Shown in pieces: positions 17,983 to 27,515 of a DNA stretch of 64,000 nt (positions are counted from its first letter, which is position 1; the number at the start of each line of letters is the position of its first letter). The notes under the pieces were generated by a model, which was not told the origin of the DNA, made no database searches, and saw only the letters and a program-made list of their open reading frames with translations. The position numbers were made by a program, and so were the translations under genes. Source of the stretch: Acidobacteriota bacterium (GTDB lineage Bacteria > Acidobacteriota > Terriglobia > Terriglobales > Acidobacteriaceae); contig JABCZI010000006.1 in the NCBI GenBank assembly GCA_013289765.1, positions 1 through 64,000 of the forward strand. The letters run 5' to 3'.

Positions 17983-19206
17983 TTAAAATGCTTTCCATCT
18001 TTGCAAGACCTCGGACTCTCTGCTTTCTGCAACCGCTTCGGTTCGAAGCTTGCCCTCCTTGGGGGGTGGTGGAGGGGTATAGGCCTTAATATTTCTCCAG
18101 CAGAAAGTCATGAGCGACAGTCCCACAAAAATCAAGACCGCAACGAACACAACGATACTTGGCAGAGCCATATAGCTCCGGATCACGAACTCTCGGAACA
18201 GAAAACCTATCGTCAGGAGTTGACCGATCACCGCCCACATTGTGACTGCTGCGGCACCAAGGAAGAACAACACGATGCCTTTGTAGCTTACGTTGCCGTT
18301 GGCATCTGGAGAACTTGGACTGCACGTCAAGTTGTAAACGGCAGGCGCCAGGATGATTAGAACCGAAAACAACAGGTTGATAGTCATGTAGGTCTGCTTT
18401 GTTAAGAAATGAGGGTAATCCGGCAACAAACTAGCGGCAAAAATTATGGCGAGAATCCCCCCTCCAACCGTTACGTGAGTCGCCCAGCTGGACGTAAAAT
18501 CCCATTGTGCTCCACCCATCGGCAGCCTTAGAGCGTGCCAAAAGATGACGATGGCGAGGCAACAAAAAAGGAATGCCACGAGAGCTGACGCACACACAAT
18601 CCAAGTGCTGTAAGTTTCATTCGAAGGAGCGCTCAGCACCAAAGACCGGGTAATCTGTTTTGCTTTCACAACGCAAGGAACCGGTGTGGCCGGGTTGCTG
18701 CCGGGTTGTTTAGAAGTTTCTTGAGATTCACCGTCTGCTGCCACCGTCACCGTGCCAGATAACGGCAGGCGATCAGGCGGCGCAACAAACGAGACGTCAA
18801 CTCCAAACACGCTACCGGGCTCCACCTGTTTGTTGAAGCATCGTTCATTAGTACGGACATTTGTCGCAAACGATAGGACAGTAGTTCTCGCGGCGTCGCG
18901 AATCTCAAAGTCTGCAGTGGTTGGTAGATCTTGATAGTCGGAAAAATCGGAATCGAAACACCAATGCGCCAGCGACGTAGAGCCGTCGTTTCTGATTAAA
19001 ATCGGCACATGCGCACGCGCCACATCAGACTCCTTAACGGGGCGGATCGCCGGAGTCGAGCGGGGGCTGTCTACAAAGGCGACCGCCGCCGTTCCTTCAG
19101 GTTGTTTGCAGTTCGCGACTTGAGTGCCAGCGTTCTCCGCAGCGGTTGAAACACCGAACCAGCACACAACCAGTGTTACAAAAATTAGCAACTGAGTTCT
19201 GGGCAT
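17983..19206 (-). CDS. Membrane protein with exported N-terminal domain
   Basis: A protein of about 407 residues. It has a signal peptide (MPRTQLLIFVTLVVCWFGVS), an exported domain of about 180 residues with scattered cysteines, then about five hydrophobic helices and a Pro-rich cytoplasmic tail (AYTPPPPPKEGK). The start ATG 19206 gives the signal peptide; an upstream in-frame start would place 35 polar residues before it. No family is recognised. It is 58 bases upstream of the NTPase/STAND/protease cluster on the same strand and could be the membrane component or target of that system; this is inference. Confidence 0.62.
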   Translation of the reverse strand: MPRTQLLIFVTLVVCWFGVSTAAENAGTQVANCKQPEGTAAVAFVDSPRSTPAIRPVKESDVARAHVPILIRNDGSTSLAHWCFDSDFSDYQDLPTTADFEIRDAARTTVLSFATNVRTNERCFNKQVEPGSVFGVDVSFVAPPDRLPLSGTVTVAADGESQETSKQPGSNPATPVPCVVKAKQITRSLVLSAPSNETYSTWIVCASALVAFLFCCLAIVIFWHALRLPMGGAQWDFTSSWATHVTVGGGILAIIFAASLLPDYPHFLTKQTYMTINLLFSVLIILAPAVYNLTCSPSSPDANGNVSYKGIVLFFLGAAAVTMWAVIGQLLTIGFLFREFVIRSYMALPSIVVFVAVLIFVGLSLMTFCWRNIKAYTPPPPPKEGKLRTEAVAESRESEVLQRWKAF

Positions 19207-19914
19207 TTGTGATCTCACTAAACTAGCTGTGCGTACACCAGCCAAGGTGATTGCGCTGGCACCTGTGCAGGAGACGAAGGAAAACGTCCTCGCTTGGTAA
19301 CACCGACCCAATCGCTTGGTAGCTCATACCACGAGAAGATCGCGCCAAAAGCTATTAGTTATTTTTCCGGGAGAAACAGCGAGGAGGCGACCCCCTCAAA
19401 CCGAAGGGCGGGACCCTTCAGACCGCCAGCTCGCGAACGGCCTCAATTTACGCTGCTGATGCCCCCTTGTCAACGGTCGATATTGTCTGTCGTAGTCCTC
19501 CAAATTTCTCTAACTAGTCCACACTTGAAAGTATTATGCAGCCAGCCGACGCCCTCAGCCCCGAGGAGATCGAACCGCTTGCCTCAGCTTGGAGTGCTTG
19601 CATGGGGCGCAAGTCCCTCGTGATTGGGAGCGATAATTCAAACTGGTCAACGATTTTTACGACTTTGTCAAAAAGAGCTTGGCGGGGCGGCTGGGAAATC
19701 GTTGCTCGGATCCTGTCTACCGCGATCACGAGCGGCCGGCAAGAAATCCAGCAAAGGTACTTAATATAATGGGTAGGTGCTCACATCACAGCGGCCTCAT
19801 CAGACCGCTTTCGCCATAGGGATGCTCAGCCCCGTTCGTCGTCCAAGTCTCGGATGCGGCGTGTTGGAACCAGGACCACGGCACCCAGGCTGGGAGCCAC
19901 ACGGAGGATAATCG
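19207..19914. other. Intergenic region between divergent genes
   Basis: About 700 bases. Both the leftward conflict operon and the rightward hydrolase gene must be driven from here. Several short frames are open on both strands, but none has a good ribosome binding site or a protein-like pattern. Confidence 0.45.
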
Positions 19915-19980
19915 ATGATCGATCTCAAAGGATTCTTTGACGAAACCGGACATCCGCGAGACCCTAGGCTCTCGGCATAG
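19915..19980 (+). CDS. Possible 21-codon leader ORF
   Basis: The frame MIDLKGFFDETGHPRDPRLSA has a near-ideal ribosome binding site (GGAGG at 19903-19907, seven bases before ATG). It ends 11 bases before the hydrolase start. It could be a leader peptide, or the surviving N-terminus of a lost gene. Low confidence because of its size. Confidence 0.35.
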   Translation: MIDLKGFFDETGHPRDPRLSA

Positions 19981-19991
19981 GCCGCTTTGTC

Positions 19992-22070
19992 ATGATTACT
20001 CAAGAAGTACGCTCCGACACTCCGGAGCCAACTGCCTTAGTTCTCGCGATCCATGGAGTCGGGACCTCCAGTCCCATCCACATTGCAAATTCTGTCGCGG
20101 CTAACCTCAGTGCAGGCAGTATTAGAAACACCGTACACGCGATCGATTGGAACCAAATAACGAAAGGTTCCGTAACCAAAAGAGGCAACCTTCAGGTCGG
20201 TGCGATTGCTACCCTCGCAACCGTGCTTGTGAATGTTAGCCTTACCTACCCTAAGTCACTCGAAGGACATCCGGAACAGCCAATTCTTTCAGTCGTATTC
20301 AGACTTCAGCAGCTATTTTTCATTTGCTCGGATGCATCGATTGCTATAGCTTTCTGGCTTCTGATTGTGCTGCCACCTACCGGATCATTGGGGGCTTTAG
20401 CCAGTTCAGTGTTTGTTCCCGATTCTGGGGTCATTTACCGGCGCATCGAGCATTTCTGCGTAGCATTGAGCGTTCCCACCCTGAAGTTTGCGTTTTATTC
20501 CCTTGTCCTCTTTTTGTGCACTTCCTTCTTGCAGGCTGTTCTAACAGGCAAGATGAGCGCGCTTTTCATCGGAGTGCGCCGGTCTGTGACTCTGGTCTTA
20601 CGCCCGGTGCTCTTCTTGCTCGTATTCCCGTTGCTTTTTCCTTGGCGCAGTCTTGCACAGCGTGCATGGCGAGTTCGTCTAGCCGCCGGTGGACTTTTCT
20701 TAACAATTCTCGCCCTCTACATCTCTGCCGCCCACCTACTATTTGTCTCCAGATATGCTCCGATTCTCGTCACATTGTTAGGTCACGCTGTGAGATATTC
20801 AGCGTACTGCTGCGTAGGCTTACTTCTCGCCGCAACACTGGTTTTCGCATTGGGGCCTGGACTGAAGATCCTACTCGACATTTTTCGATACGCTGGCGAT
20901 ACGGAATATCGAAATAATATTCAGAAGCTAATAACTTCCGAGATCAAAGCGCTCCGTCCACCTGCGAGCCCGAATTGCGACTTCTTCATTCTCGCGCACA
21001 GTCTGGGCTCCGTCATCGCTATCGACGCGCTGTTGAATTCCACTGCATTTGAGCGGAAAGACCGAATCACATTGATCACCATGGGATCGCCTTTGCGACG
21101 ATTCTTTTTTAGATTTTTCCCGAATCTTTTTTTTCCGGATACGGCGGCGGAGTGCGCTAAGCAGATGTCTTCGCGCCACGGCGCATTTCGCTGGATTAAT
21201 TGCTACAGGCCTTTTGATCAAATAGGAACAAAGCTCAAACTGCCTGTGGCCGCATGGATAGCTGAAGTGTGTACCTCTCAGTTCACGAAAGTCCTAACTG
21301 CACATCCGGGATATTGGGACGATCCAGTCGTTCGAGACTGCATTGTTGACCAGTGTCACCGAGTCGCATTCGCTGGCTCCGAAGGGACTCGCTATCAGCC
21401 TGCATCCTTCTCAGATGAGGTTATCCCGCGACGAACGGTCATGAAGGCCCTGTGGCACGTCTTGATCGCCACAATGATTATGGCCCCGATATTTGGTTTC
21501 GTGGCAGGAGCGGAACAATATCTTCAAGATGCAAAGGTCAGGGATGCCAAACGCGCAAGGGTCCAACAGGAGGGTATCGAGACGGGAGCTCAGGTTAAAT
21601 ACGAGAGAGAGGAGTCCGCTCGCGATGAGACTGGCCCCATATCGTATAACAGTGTTCTGACGATATCTTACTTCGACTCAGGCGGCTCCCCCAAGCAGAA
21701 AGTCCTGACAGAGGATGAGTTCTTCACTTTTCCCTATGGTCCATCTTACAGCATTGCAAATGTTAGTGCGCTCGTCCACTTCGTGATCAGCCAGCAGAAA
21801 TCGAACGGCGGACGACCTGTGGCAATAACGATGAAATATCTTCGGGACGAACCCGATTTTATTTACATCGCGCAATTTCCTCCAAGCTCTAGCCGCATTG
21901 CGCTTTTGGTGCCGATGATTGTCTATTTGGGTGCGGTCATTTACTTTGGAAAGTGGATTTGGCGGATAACCTATTATGTAGGGGGAGCGCTTTCAGAGTT
22001 GTTCATTGGACAACCTGTCCTTGCAAATGGATTGTTTACGAGTGAGGTCGCGTCACGCAATGCCTCGTAG
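19992..22070 (+). CDS. Membrane-associated alpha/beta hydrolase (lipase-like)
   Basis: A 692-residue protein. Near the N-terminus, LVLAIHGVGTSSP resembles the oxyanion-hole strand of lipases. Residues 110-290 contain several hydrophobic helices. The nucleophile elbow is AHSLGS with Ser337, followed by TMGSPLRRFF, typical of lipase/PGAP1-like enzymes. Further membrane segments lie near 480-500 and 650-670. The enzyme is probably anchored in the inner membrane with its active site on the cytoplasmic side. Membrane hydrolases of this kind occur as effectors in anti-phage systems, which fits the surroundings, but no partner is certain. The gene ends at a patch of decayed sequence. The start ATG lies 11 bases after the small ORF. 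Confidence 0.72.
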   Translation: MITQEVRSDTPEPTALVLAIHGVGTSSPIHIANSVAANLSAGSIRNTVHAIDWNQITKGSVTKRGNLQVGAIATLATVLVNVSLTYPKSLEGHPEQPILSVVFRLQQLFFICSDASIAIAFWLLIVLPPTGSLGALASSVFVPDSGVIYRRIEHFCVALSVPTLKFAFYSLVLFLCTSFLQAVLTGKMSALFIGVRRSVTLVLRPVLFLLVFPLLFPWRSLAQRAWRVRLAAGGLFLTILALYISAAHLLFVSRYAPILVTLLGHAVRYSAYCCVGLLLAATLVFALGPGLKILLDIFRYAGDTEYRNNIQKLITSEIKALRPPASPNCDFFILAHSLGSVIAIDALLNSTAFERKDRITLITMGSPLRRFFFRFFPNLFFPDTAAECAKQMSSRHGAFRWINCYRPFDQIGTKLKLPVAAWIAEVCTSQFTKVLTAHPGYWDDPVVRDCIVDQCHRVAFAGSEGTRYQPASFSDEVIPRRTVMKALWHVLIATMIMAPIFGFVAGAEQYLQDAKVRDAKRARVQQEGIETGAQVKYEREESARDETGPISYNSVLTISYFDSGGSPKQKVLTEDEFFTFPYGPSYSIANVSALVHFVISQQKSNGGRPVAITMKYLRDEPDFIYIAQFPPSSSRIALLVPMIVYLGAVIYFGKWIWRITYYVGGALSELFIGQPVLANGLFTSEVASRNAS

Positions 22071-22438
22071 AACTGCGCCCTCCGATGCACCGTTGCGGGG
22101 CAGACTCCCAGTCAAAGAGCATTCGCAGGGCCGCGAGATACTGCTTTACCGTCGGCTTGGAATGCGTGCACTGCAACGCCTCAACACCAGCCGCAACCTG
22201 AATCGGTGACTTTGACGAGATCGACCAGCCCGCGCCCTTCGCACCAGTTCGAAAAGCTGCATACCGCCTTGTAATAGTCCCGCCGTGTGTTTCGATTGCG
22301 AATATTCGCTGCGAAGAACTCCCAGAAGCACTCGGACGATTTGGCGCCCGCGAGGAACAGCACTGGAAGCCGGGGGTTCAGCACGGCCAAATTGGCCTGC
22401 CCTTCAAGAAGAACAAGCCCGTCAGCCGTGCCGGACAT
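22071..22438 (-). pseudogene. Decayed tyrosine recombinase, N-terminal part
   Basis: The first frame (from 22438) has an integrase core-binding-type sequence, with FFAANIRNRNTRRDYYKAV and SNWCEGRGLVDLVKV. After a frameshift near 22,200 the same domain continues as PIQVAAGVEALQCTHSKP and TVKQYLAALRMLFDW. The match then stops, and no catalytic domain is found. It is a fossil of an older integrative element inside the present one. The ATG overlaps the stop of the upstream remnant. Confidence 0.7.
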
Positions 22439-22690
22439 ACTCCACACTCACTTTTAATCCGTGTTGCATCAGATACTTGATGTACGCACGCGGCATCGGA
22501 GCGTCGAGGAGCGGCCGTCCGAATTTTCCTCTGTGATGAAAACCAGGCAGGAAATCTTCTTTTTGCGTTTTTCATTCCAGATGATGATCTTCATGATGTC
22601 TTTATAGAATTCCGCCCAGGCAATCTTGCCGGAAACCTTGAACTCATAGGCGCAATCCGTCAGCGTAGCGCCAGGTCCACCGCAGCCGCA
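22422..22690 (-). pseudogene. Frameshifted gene remnant of unknown function
   Basis: One frame reads YEFKVSGKIAWAEFYKDIMK and IIIWNEKRKKKISCLVFITEE. A shift near 22,530 is then needed to continue as KFGRPLLDAPMPRAYIKYLM and QHGLKVSVEYVRHG, ending at 22422, where the stop overlaps the integrase start. The tidy coupling to the decayed integrase suggests the two were once one operon. I do not recognise the family. Confidence 0.5.
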
Positions 22691-22852
22691 GTAGCGGAGG
22701 CACCGCCCGAGGTGGGGTTGAGAATAAGACGGGGCGGAATATGCACCCTCTAGTCTATAAAGACCCAGATAAAGAACTTGGCCAATCGGCGTATTCGTTG
22801 TACGCTCTTTCCATCTGGCCACCCGTGATATTCCCCGTCGCGGTGTATTTCT

Positions 22853-24994
22853 TTGCCAGAGGACGGGGGTTTTGTGTCTTCACCTATCTCCGATGTAGCT
22901 CGTGAGCTCGAACAGCCAGCCCTTTCGGAAGAACTCCAGGGGGCCGCAGGGATTCTTCGGCGGATCATTGAACCTGAGGCATATGTCGGTGAGGTCTTTT
23001 CCTTAGGTTATGAAGAGGCCCTGGTCCAAATTCATGACTACAACCGCCGAAAGGTAGGAGGCATCCCAGCCCTGTCTTTTCTAGCGGCGACTCGCGTGAT
23101 GCCGAGTCAGACAGTTGACGTCCGCGAAGAAGACGCTTCCGTCATTTTGCTGCGAGTAATCGATCATGCAGACCTGCCAAACGCTCAGGAGGCCCTTCGC
23201 GTACGTGTCGAAAACGCACAGCGTGTCAGCGGGGAGCTAGACAAAACGTGGGATCACCGCGACGTGATGGACCCGACTACGAACAATCTCCTCGGTTATG
23301 CGGGCGTGCGTTGCCGAGTGCTGGGAACGTTTTACGTCGCCGCCGTCAAGGACGATACCAAGACCGCAGATTATGCCCTTTTCTTTGGGTCTGATCTCAG
23401 TAACTATTACCCTAATCGCGGCCTAAAAGTTTTTAAACCCCGCGGCAGTTTCCTAGAACAAATTGTCAACTACCGAGATCCACGTTTGGGTACCGCCGCG
23501 ACAAACGTCATGGTGAACGTCGGCGAAGTTCGATACGCATCGACCAACAGACCCTTCCAACGAATTTCAGGTGTTCGCGTTGCCATTACGCCTACGGATC
23601 TGCTCGGGCAAAAGACTGCTCTCTTCGGGATGACCCGTTCTGGAAAATCAAATACCACGAAAATAATCTTGAAATCCATTTTCGAACTGCGCTGGCATCC
23701 GACTCCACAACAAGTCGGGCAGATTGTCTTCGATCCAAACGGGGAATATGCCAATGAGAACACGCAGGACAAAGACCCGAAAAGTAATCCCAACGCGATT
23801 AAAAACGTGTGGGCCTGCGCCCCGCCGGGCAAAGAACAAAAGTTCAAACAAGATATCGTCACTTATGGAATACTAGCTCACCCGAACGACCCCGGTCGTC
23901 GTCTCATGCTGCTGAACTTCCACATCGATAGCAATTTGCAGATTGGTAAGCAGATCATCGATGCCGCTCTTGAGAATACGGATAAATACGTTCTGAACTT
24001 CCGTGATGTCGGCTTGGAACCACCAGATCAAAGTGATCGATCCGCGATGACACGCCATGATCGACGGGTCTTGTGCTATCGTGCGCTACTGTTCAAAGCA
24101 GGACTTCAACCTCCAGCGAATCTAACACCCCAGAGCAAGGGCTTATTTGGCAGAGAACTCTTGGATGCGATGCGCAACAGTCAGGGAGACAACGCTGCAC
24201 GGTACGTTAACTGCGCAACAATCCTTGCAAAGCCCAGTCTCACATGGGGTGAAGCCTCACTCGCGTGTGAACTGCTGCGTGATTTCATTTCCGACAGAGA
24301 TTCAGGTTTTGCGGCTTTCGACCAAGCTTACGTCCAGCGCAGCAGTTCCGGGTCATGGGCAGACGATGATCTGAAGAAAATTCTGGAAATGTTCCACTAT
24401 CCAAATGGCTCGCGGCTCATCGGCCGTGTGAAGGAGCAGCACACGCAAACAACGGATACTGATTACGCAGATGAGATTTACGAACACTTGGCAGCGGGAC
24501 GACTAGTCATTGTGGATCAGTCGAGCGGCGACCCGGACCTCAACAAATCGTCGGCTGATCGCGTTATGCGACGGATCTTCGAGAACAACCGCGCCCGTTT
24601 TCGAAATGCTCAGTTGCCACCTAACATCCTTGTTTACGTTGAAGAGGCCCATAACCTTCTGCCTGCGGGTACTGACATGGATTTGAAGGACATATGGGTG
24701 CGGACGGCCAAGGAGGGTGCCAAGTACTGGATTGGCCTCGTGTACGCCACTCAGGAAGTCAGCTCTATTCAGAAAAACATTTTGCGAAATACTGCGAACT
24801 GGTTTATCGGGCATCTGAACAATACCGATGAAACCAAAGAACTCAACAAATTCTACGACTTTGGAGATTTCGAGCGCAGCATTTTACGCGCTCAAGATCG
24901 GGGTTTCATTCGCACTAAAACGCTCTCCAACCCCTATGTCGTTCCCGTCCAGGTGGAGCTGTTTAGTATCGAGCGCACGGAGAACAGTCAGTAA
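22853..24994 (+). CDS. HerA-like hexameric ATPase
   Basis: A 713-residue protein of the HerA/FtsK superfamily. An N-terminal beta-barrel-type domain (residues 40-240) is followed by a RecA-like ATPase with Walker A GMTRSGKS (259-266) and Walker B YVEEAH (about E597-E598), then [20 protein letters not shown]. HerA rings translocate DNA and pair with NurA-type nucleases in archaeal end resection and in bacterial defence. The stop overlaps the start of the NurA gene (TAATG), a strong sign of joint action. The start is either TTG 22853 or GTG 22874; neither has a strong ribosome binding site. Confidence 0.9.
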   Translation: MPEDGGFVSSPISDVARELEQPALSEELQGAAGILRRIIEPEAYVGEVFSLGYEEALVQIHDYNRRKVGGIPALSFLAATRVMPSQTVDVREEDASVILLRVIDHADLPNAQEALRVRVENAQRVSGELDKTWDHRDVMDPTTNNLLGYAGVRCRVLGTFYVAAVKDDTKTADYALFFGSDLSNYYPNRGLKVFKPRGSFLEQIVNYRDPRLGTAATNVMVNVGEVRYASTNRPFQRISGVRVAITPTDLLGQKTALFGMTRSGKSNTTKIILKSIFELRWHPTPQQVGQIVFDPNGEYANENTQDKDPKSNPNAIKNVWACAPPGKEQKFKQDIVTYGILAHPNDPGRRLMLLNFHIDSNLQIGKQIIDAALENTDKYVLNFRDVGLEPPDQSDRSAMTRHDRRVLCYRALLFKAGLQPPANLTPQSKGLFGRELLDAMRNSQGDNAARYVNCATILAKPSLTWGEASLACELLRDFISDRDSGFAAFDQAYVQRSSSGSWADDDLKKILEMFHYPNGSRLIGRVKEQHTQTTDTDYADEIYEHLAAGRLVIVDQSSGDPDLNKSSADRVMRRIFENNRARFRNAQLPPNILVYVEEAHNLLPAGTDMDLKDIWVRTAKEGAKYWIGLVYATQEVSSIQKNILRNTANWFIGHLNNTDETKELNKFYDFGDFERSILRAQDRGFIRTKTLSNPYVVPVQVELFSIERTENSQ

Positions 24995-26334
24995 TGCCGT
25001 ATGAGGGGGAATTCGCAGGATACCGTCCGCTCCAGCGAATTGTCGAGACAGAGCGGGTTCAGGGTCTTCTCCGTAAGTCGCGTGTCTTTCAGTCGACGAC
25101 TGGAAGTGTCGTATCGCCGACACCGGCGCCGGTCCCAAGCCACGGTCTTCCGAGCTACGTTGTGGCCATCGACGGAAGCAACGCTGAGGTCGACGTCCGC
25201 AATGGCTATCCAGGGGCCAAGGTAGGCTATTGCACGGTTGCGAGCGTACTTCTCAATCTTGCCGAAATGACTCGATTGGATGAACAGCGACCGGTTGATC
25301 CTCTTCAATTTCGTAAAACTGAGGAAGCTTCCACTGTGGATGCGGCGCTACCCGGCAGCAACGTCGTTACCCGAAGTCACACATCTGCACGTGATTCATT
25401 TCGGGAAAGCCTCTACGAGATTCTTCAGGATGTGATCGTAGATCAGGAAGACGGTACCCGCCTTCTAGATACCTACGAGGCTCTGTTAGCGCATAAGCCG
25501 CAGGGACGGCAGGAGTGCCCATACGCATGGGAGAGTTGCATTGAGCGAGTCGAGATTCCCGCCGGCGTTAGCAGTTGCACATGTCCAAAGAAACGTCCTC
25601 TCTACTCGACTGATGCCCTCCGAATTCATGAGAACTTTCATGACACGGGAACAAACGGAGAGGCGTTCGGCGAAGTGCGCCAGATTTGGGAGCATATTCT
25701 GCTTGTTCACGTGCTGCGACTCTTCGAGAAGAAGCAGTTACTCGGTCGGATGGATAGGATGGCATTTGTAATGGATGGCCCCTTGGCAATTTTTGGGGAT
25801 CCCGCGTGGCTCAGCGCCGCCATTAGCCGGGAGCTGAAGCGGCTGAACGCTGTCGTGAGAGCTGCCACAGAGCGCGACCTTGTGATTCTGGGCATTGAGA
25901 AGACTGGCACGTTCGTCATGCACTTCGATGAAATCGATAAAGCGGAGGATGGCGGCACGAAGTTCTCACCGCGTACTTTTATGTTGCCAACCGACAAGTA
26001 CATCAAAGACCGAATCATTTTCTCGACAAGCACAAAGCGTTATGGAATGGATACATATTTTGGTCGGAAAGTATTTTACAAAACAGCGTCCGGGGCACGA
26101 ATTGTTGCTGACATCCCATTCCTGGACGACAAGCAAGACACACTCGACACGGACGACCCTTCGCTCTACGGAGAGTTTGGCTCTGTCTGCGCCTTACTTG
26201 ACACACTAGCCTCATCGCGCTATCCAAACTCTGTTTCGCCTTTGATATCAGCCCATGCTCAAGCTGCGATTCCTCTGCGCCTTGGTACGAAGGTGTTGCA
26301 ACAGCTGGCAAAAGCTCTAATGAGACAGGACTGA
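24994..26334 (+). CDS. NurA-domain nuclease
   Basis: A 446-residue protein with NurA hallmarks: YVVAIDGSNAEV with Asp60, FVMDGPLAIFG with Asp261 and GRKVFYKT near the C-terminus. NurA is a metal-dependent nuclease that binds the HerA ring. An unusual insert between the catalytic aspartates carries four cysteines (C175, C182, C195, C197) that could hold zinc. Translation is coupled to HerA through the TAATG overlap, and the methyltransferase starts only four bases after the stop. The three genes make one operon. Confidence 0.88.
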   Translation: MPYEGEFAGYRPLQRIVETERVQGLLRKSRVFQSTTGSVVSPTPAPVPSHGLPSYVVAIDGSNAEVDVRNGYPGAKVGYCTVASVLLNLAEMTRLDEQRPVDPLQFRKTEEASTVDAALPGSNVVTRSHTSARDSFRESLYEILQDVIVDQEDGTRLLDTYEALLAHKPQGRQECPYAWESCIERVEIPAGVSSCTCPKKRPLYSTDALRIHENFHDTGTNGEAFGEVRQIWEHILLVHVLRLFEKKQLLGRMDRMAFVMDGPLAIFGDPAWLSAAISRELKRLNAVVRAATERDLVILGIEKTGTFVMHFDEIDKAEDGGTKFSPRTFMLPTDKYIKDRIIFSTSTKRYGMDTYFGRKVFYKTASGARIVADIPFLDDKQDTLDTDDPSLYGEFGSVCALLDTLASSRYPNSVSPLISAHAQAAIPLRLGTKVLQQLAKALMRQD

Positions 26335-26338
26335 TCAG

Positions 26339-27460
26339 ATGCTGAAGCAAGGCGAAAGATACGGCACTGCGGCGGCTCGTTGGGCGGGGGTAGGTCCGTA
26401 CTACGCTATGTTTCCCGCTGCATTTGCCGAGAAGGTGATAACTCAGTTTACTGCGCCCGGAGATGTGGTGCTCGATCCTTTCGCCGGCCGGGGTACCGCC
26501 GTGTTCAGCGCCGCGGCTCGTGGTCGGCGTGGGATAGGCATGGAAATAAACCCTGTGGGCTGGGTGTACGCTCAAGCTAAGCTCCACCCTGCTAGTCAAG
26601 AATCTGTTGTTGAGAGATTTCTTGAAATTGAGGACCTTTCTCACCGATACCGCCGAGCTGCCGAAAATGCACCTACGTTCTTCCGATGTTGCTACCAACA
26701 AAACGTGTTGCAGTTCCTGATCGCGGCACGCAGGCATCTTGACTGGAGAAATCGCAAAGCGGACTGCACCGCAATGGCATTTCTGCTAGTCAATTTGCAC
26801 GGCAAACGAAACGACTCGTTTTCGAATCAGATGCGCCAGACAAAATCGATGTCTCCCGCGTATGCGATTAGATGGTGGCGAGAACGGAGCATGCGTCCTC
26901 CAGAAGTAGATCCGCTGGAGTTTCTCCTAAAGAAGATGGAATGGCGATACGCGAAAGGTATTCCGAAGCTAGTGGAGAGTAGAGTTTATTTGGGGGACAG
27001 CGTCACAATTCTGCCCCAAGTGCCGCGCTATTGGGCGAGCCGACACAGGCTCGCTCGATTGCTTTTGACCTCGCCTCCTTACTACGGTGTCACGAACTAT
27101 CATTACGATCAGTGGCTACGACTCTGGTTGCTTGGTGGACCACCAACGTCGCGTCGAGTTGGTGGCAAATACAAGGGTAAGTTTGAGAATAGAGCCCAGT
27201 ACCGACAGCTTCTTCTTGATGTGTTTGGTAGATCGAAACGTTTGCTCCGCCGCAACGGAATTGTGTACGTGAGAACCGATCGTAGGGAGCTTACCCTCAA
27301 CACAACCAGACAAGTGCTTCGCGAAGTCTTCCCGGACCATCAACTTCGGCACAGAAGCAGACCCTATTCACGGCCCACTCAGACTCACCTCTTCGGTTAT
27401 GTTGAACCCAGAGTTGGGGAGATCGATCTGATCCTAACTCCTGGCGGCTGCACGCGCTGA
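26339..27460 (+). CDS. DNA methyltransferase (SPPY type) of the HerA-NurA operon
   Basis: A 373-residue SAM-dependent DNA methylase. The SAM-binding motif I is DPFAGRGT (46-53) and the catalytic motif IV is TSPPYYG (244-250). SPPY is usual for N4-cytosine enzymes, although N6-adenine cannot be excluded. The order is I before IV, with about 190 residues between, where a target-recognition region could lie. Its place directly after NurA suggests that it protects self DNA from the HerA-NurA complex, as in restriction-like defence; this is inference. AGGA lies eight bases before the ATG. Confidence 0.85.
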   Translation: MLKQGERYGTAAARWAGVGPYYAMFPAAFAEKVITQFTAPGDVVLDPFAGRGTAVFSAAARGRRGIGMEINPVGWVYAQAKLHPASQESVVERFLEIEDLSHRYRRAAENAPTFFRCCYQQNVLQFLIAARRHLDWRNRKADCTAMAFLLVNLHGKRNDSFSNQMRQTKSMSPAYAIRWWRERSMRPPEVDPLEFLLKKMEWRYAKGIPKLVESRVYLGDSVTILPQVPRYWASRHRLARLLLTSPPYYGVTNYHYDQWLRLWLLGGPPTSRRVGGKYKGKFENRAQYRQLLLDVFGRSKRLLRRNGIVYVRTDRRELTLNTTRQVLREVFPDHQLRHRSRPYSRPTQTHLFGYVEPRVGEIDLILTPGGCTR

Positions 27461-27515
27461 ATTCTGAAAGGCTACAAAAGATCTGCTTTTCCTGGTCTTG
27501 ATAGCGTCTCACAAA

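Noticed and set aside
19514..19769. Small frames on both strands (about 71 and 77 codons)
   Set aside because: Neither has a ribosome binding site or protein-like pattern; they overlap each other.
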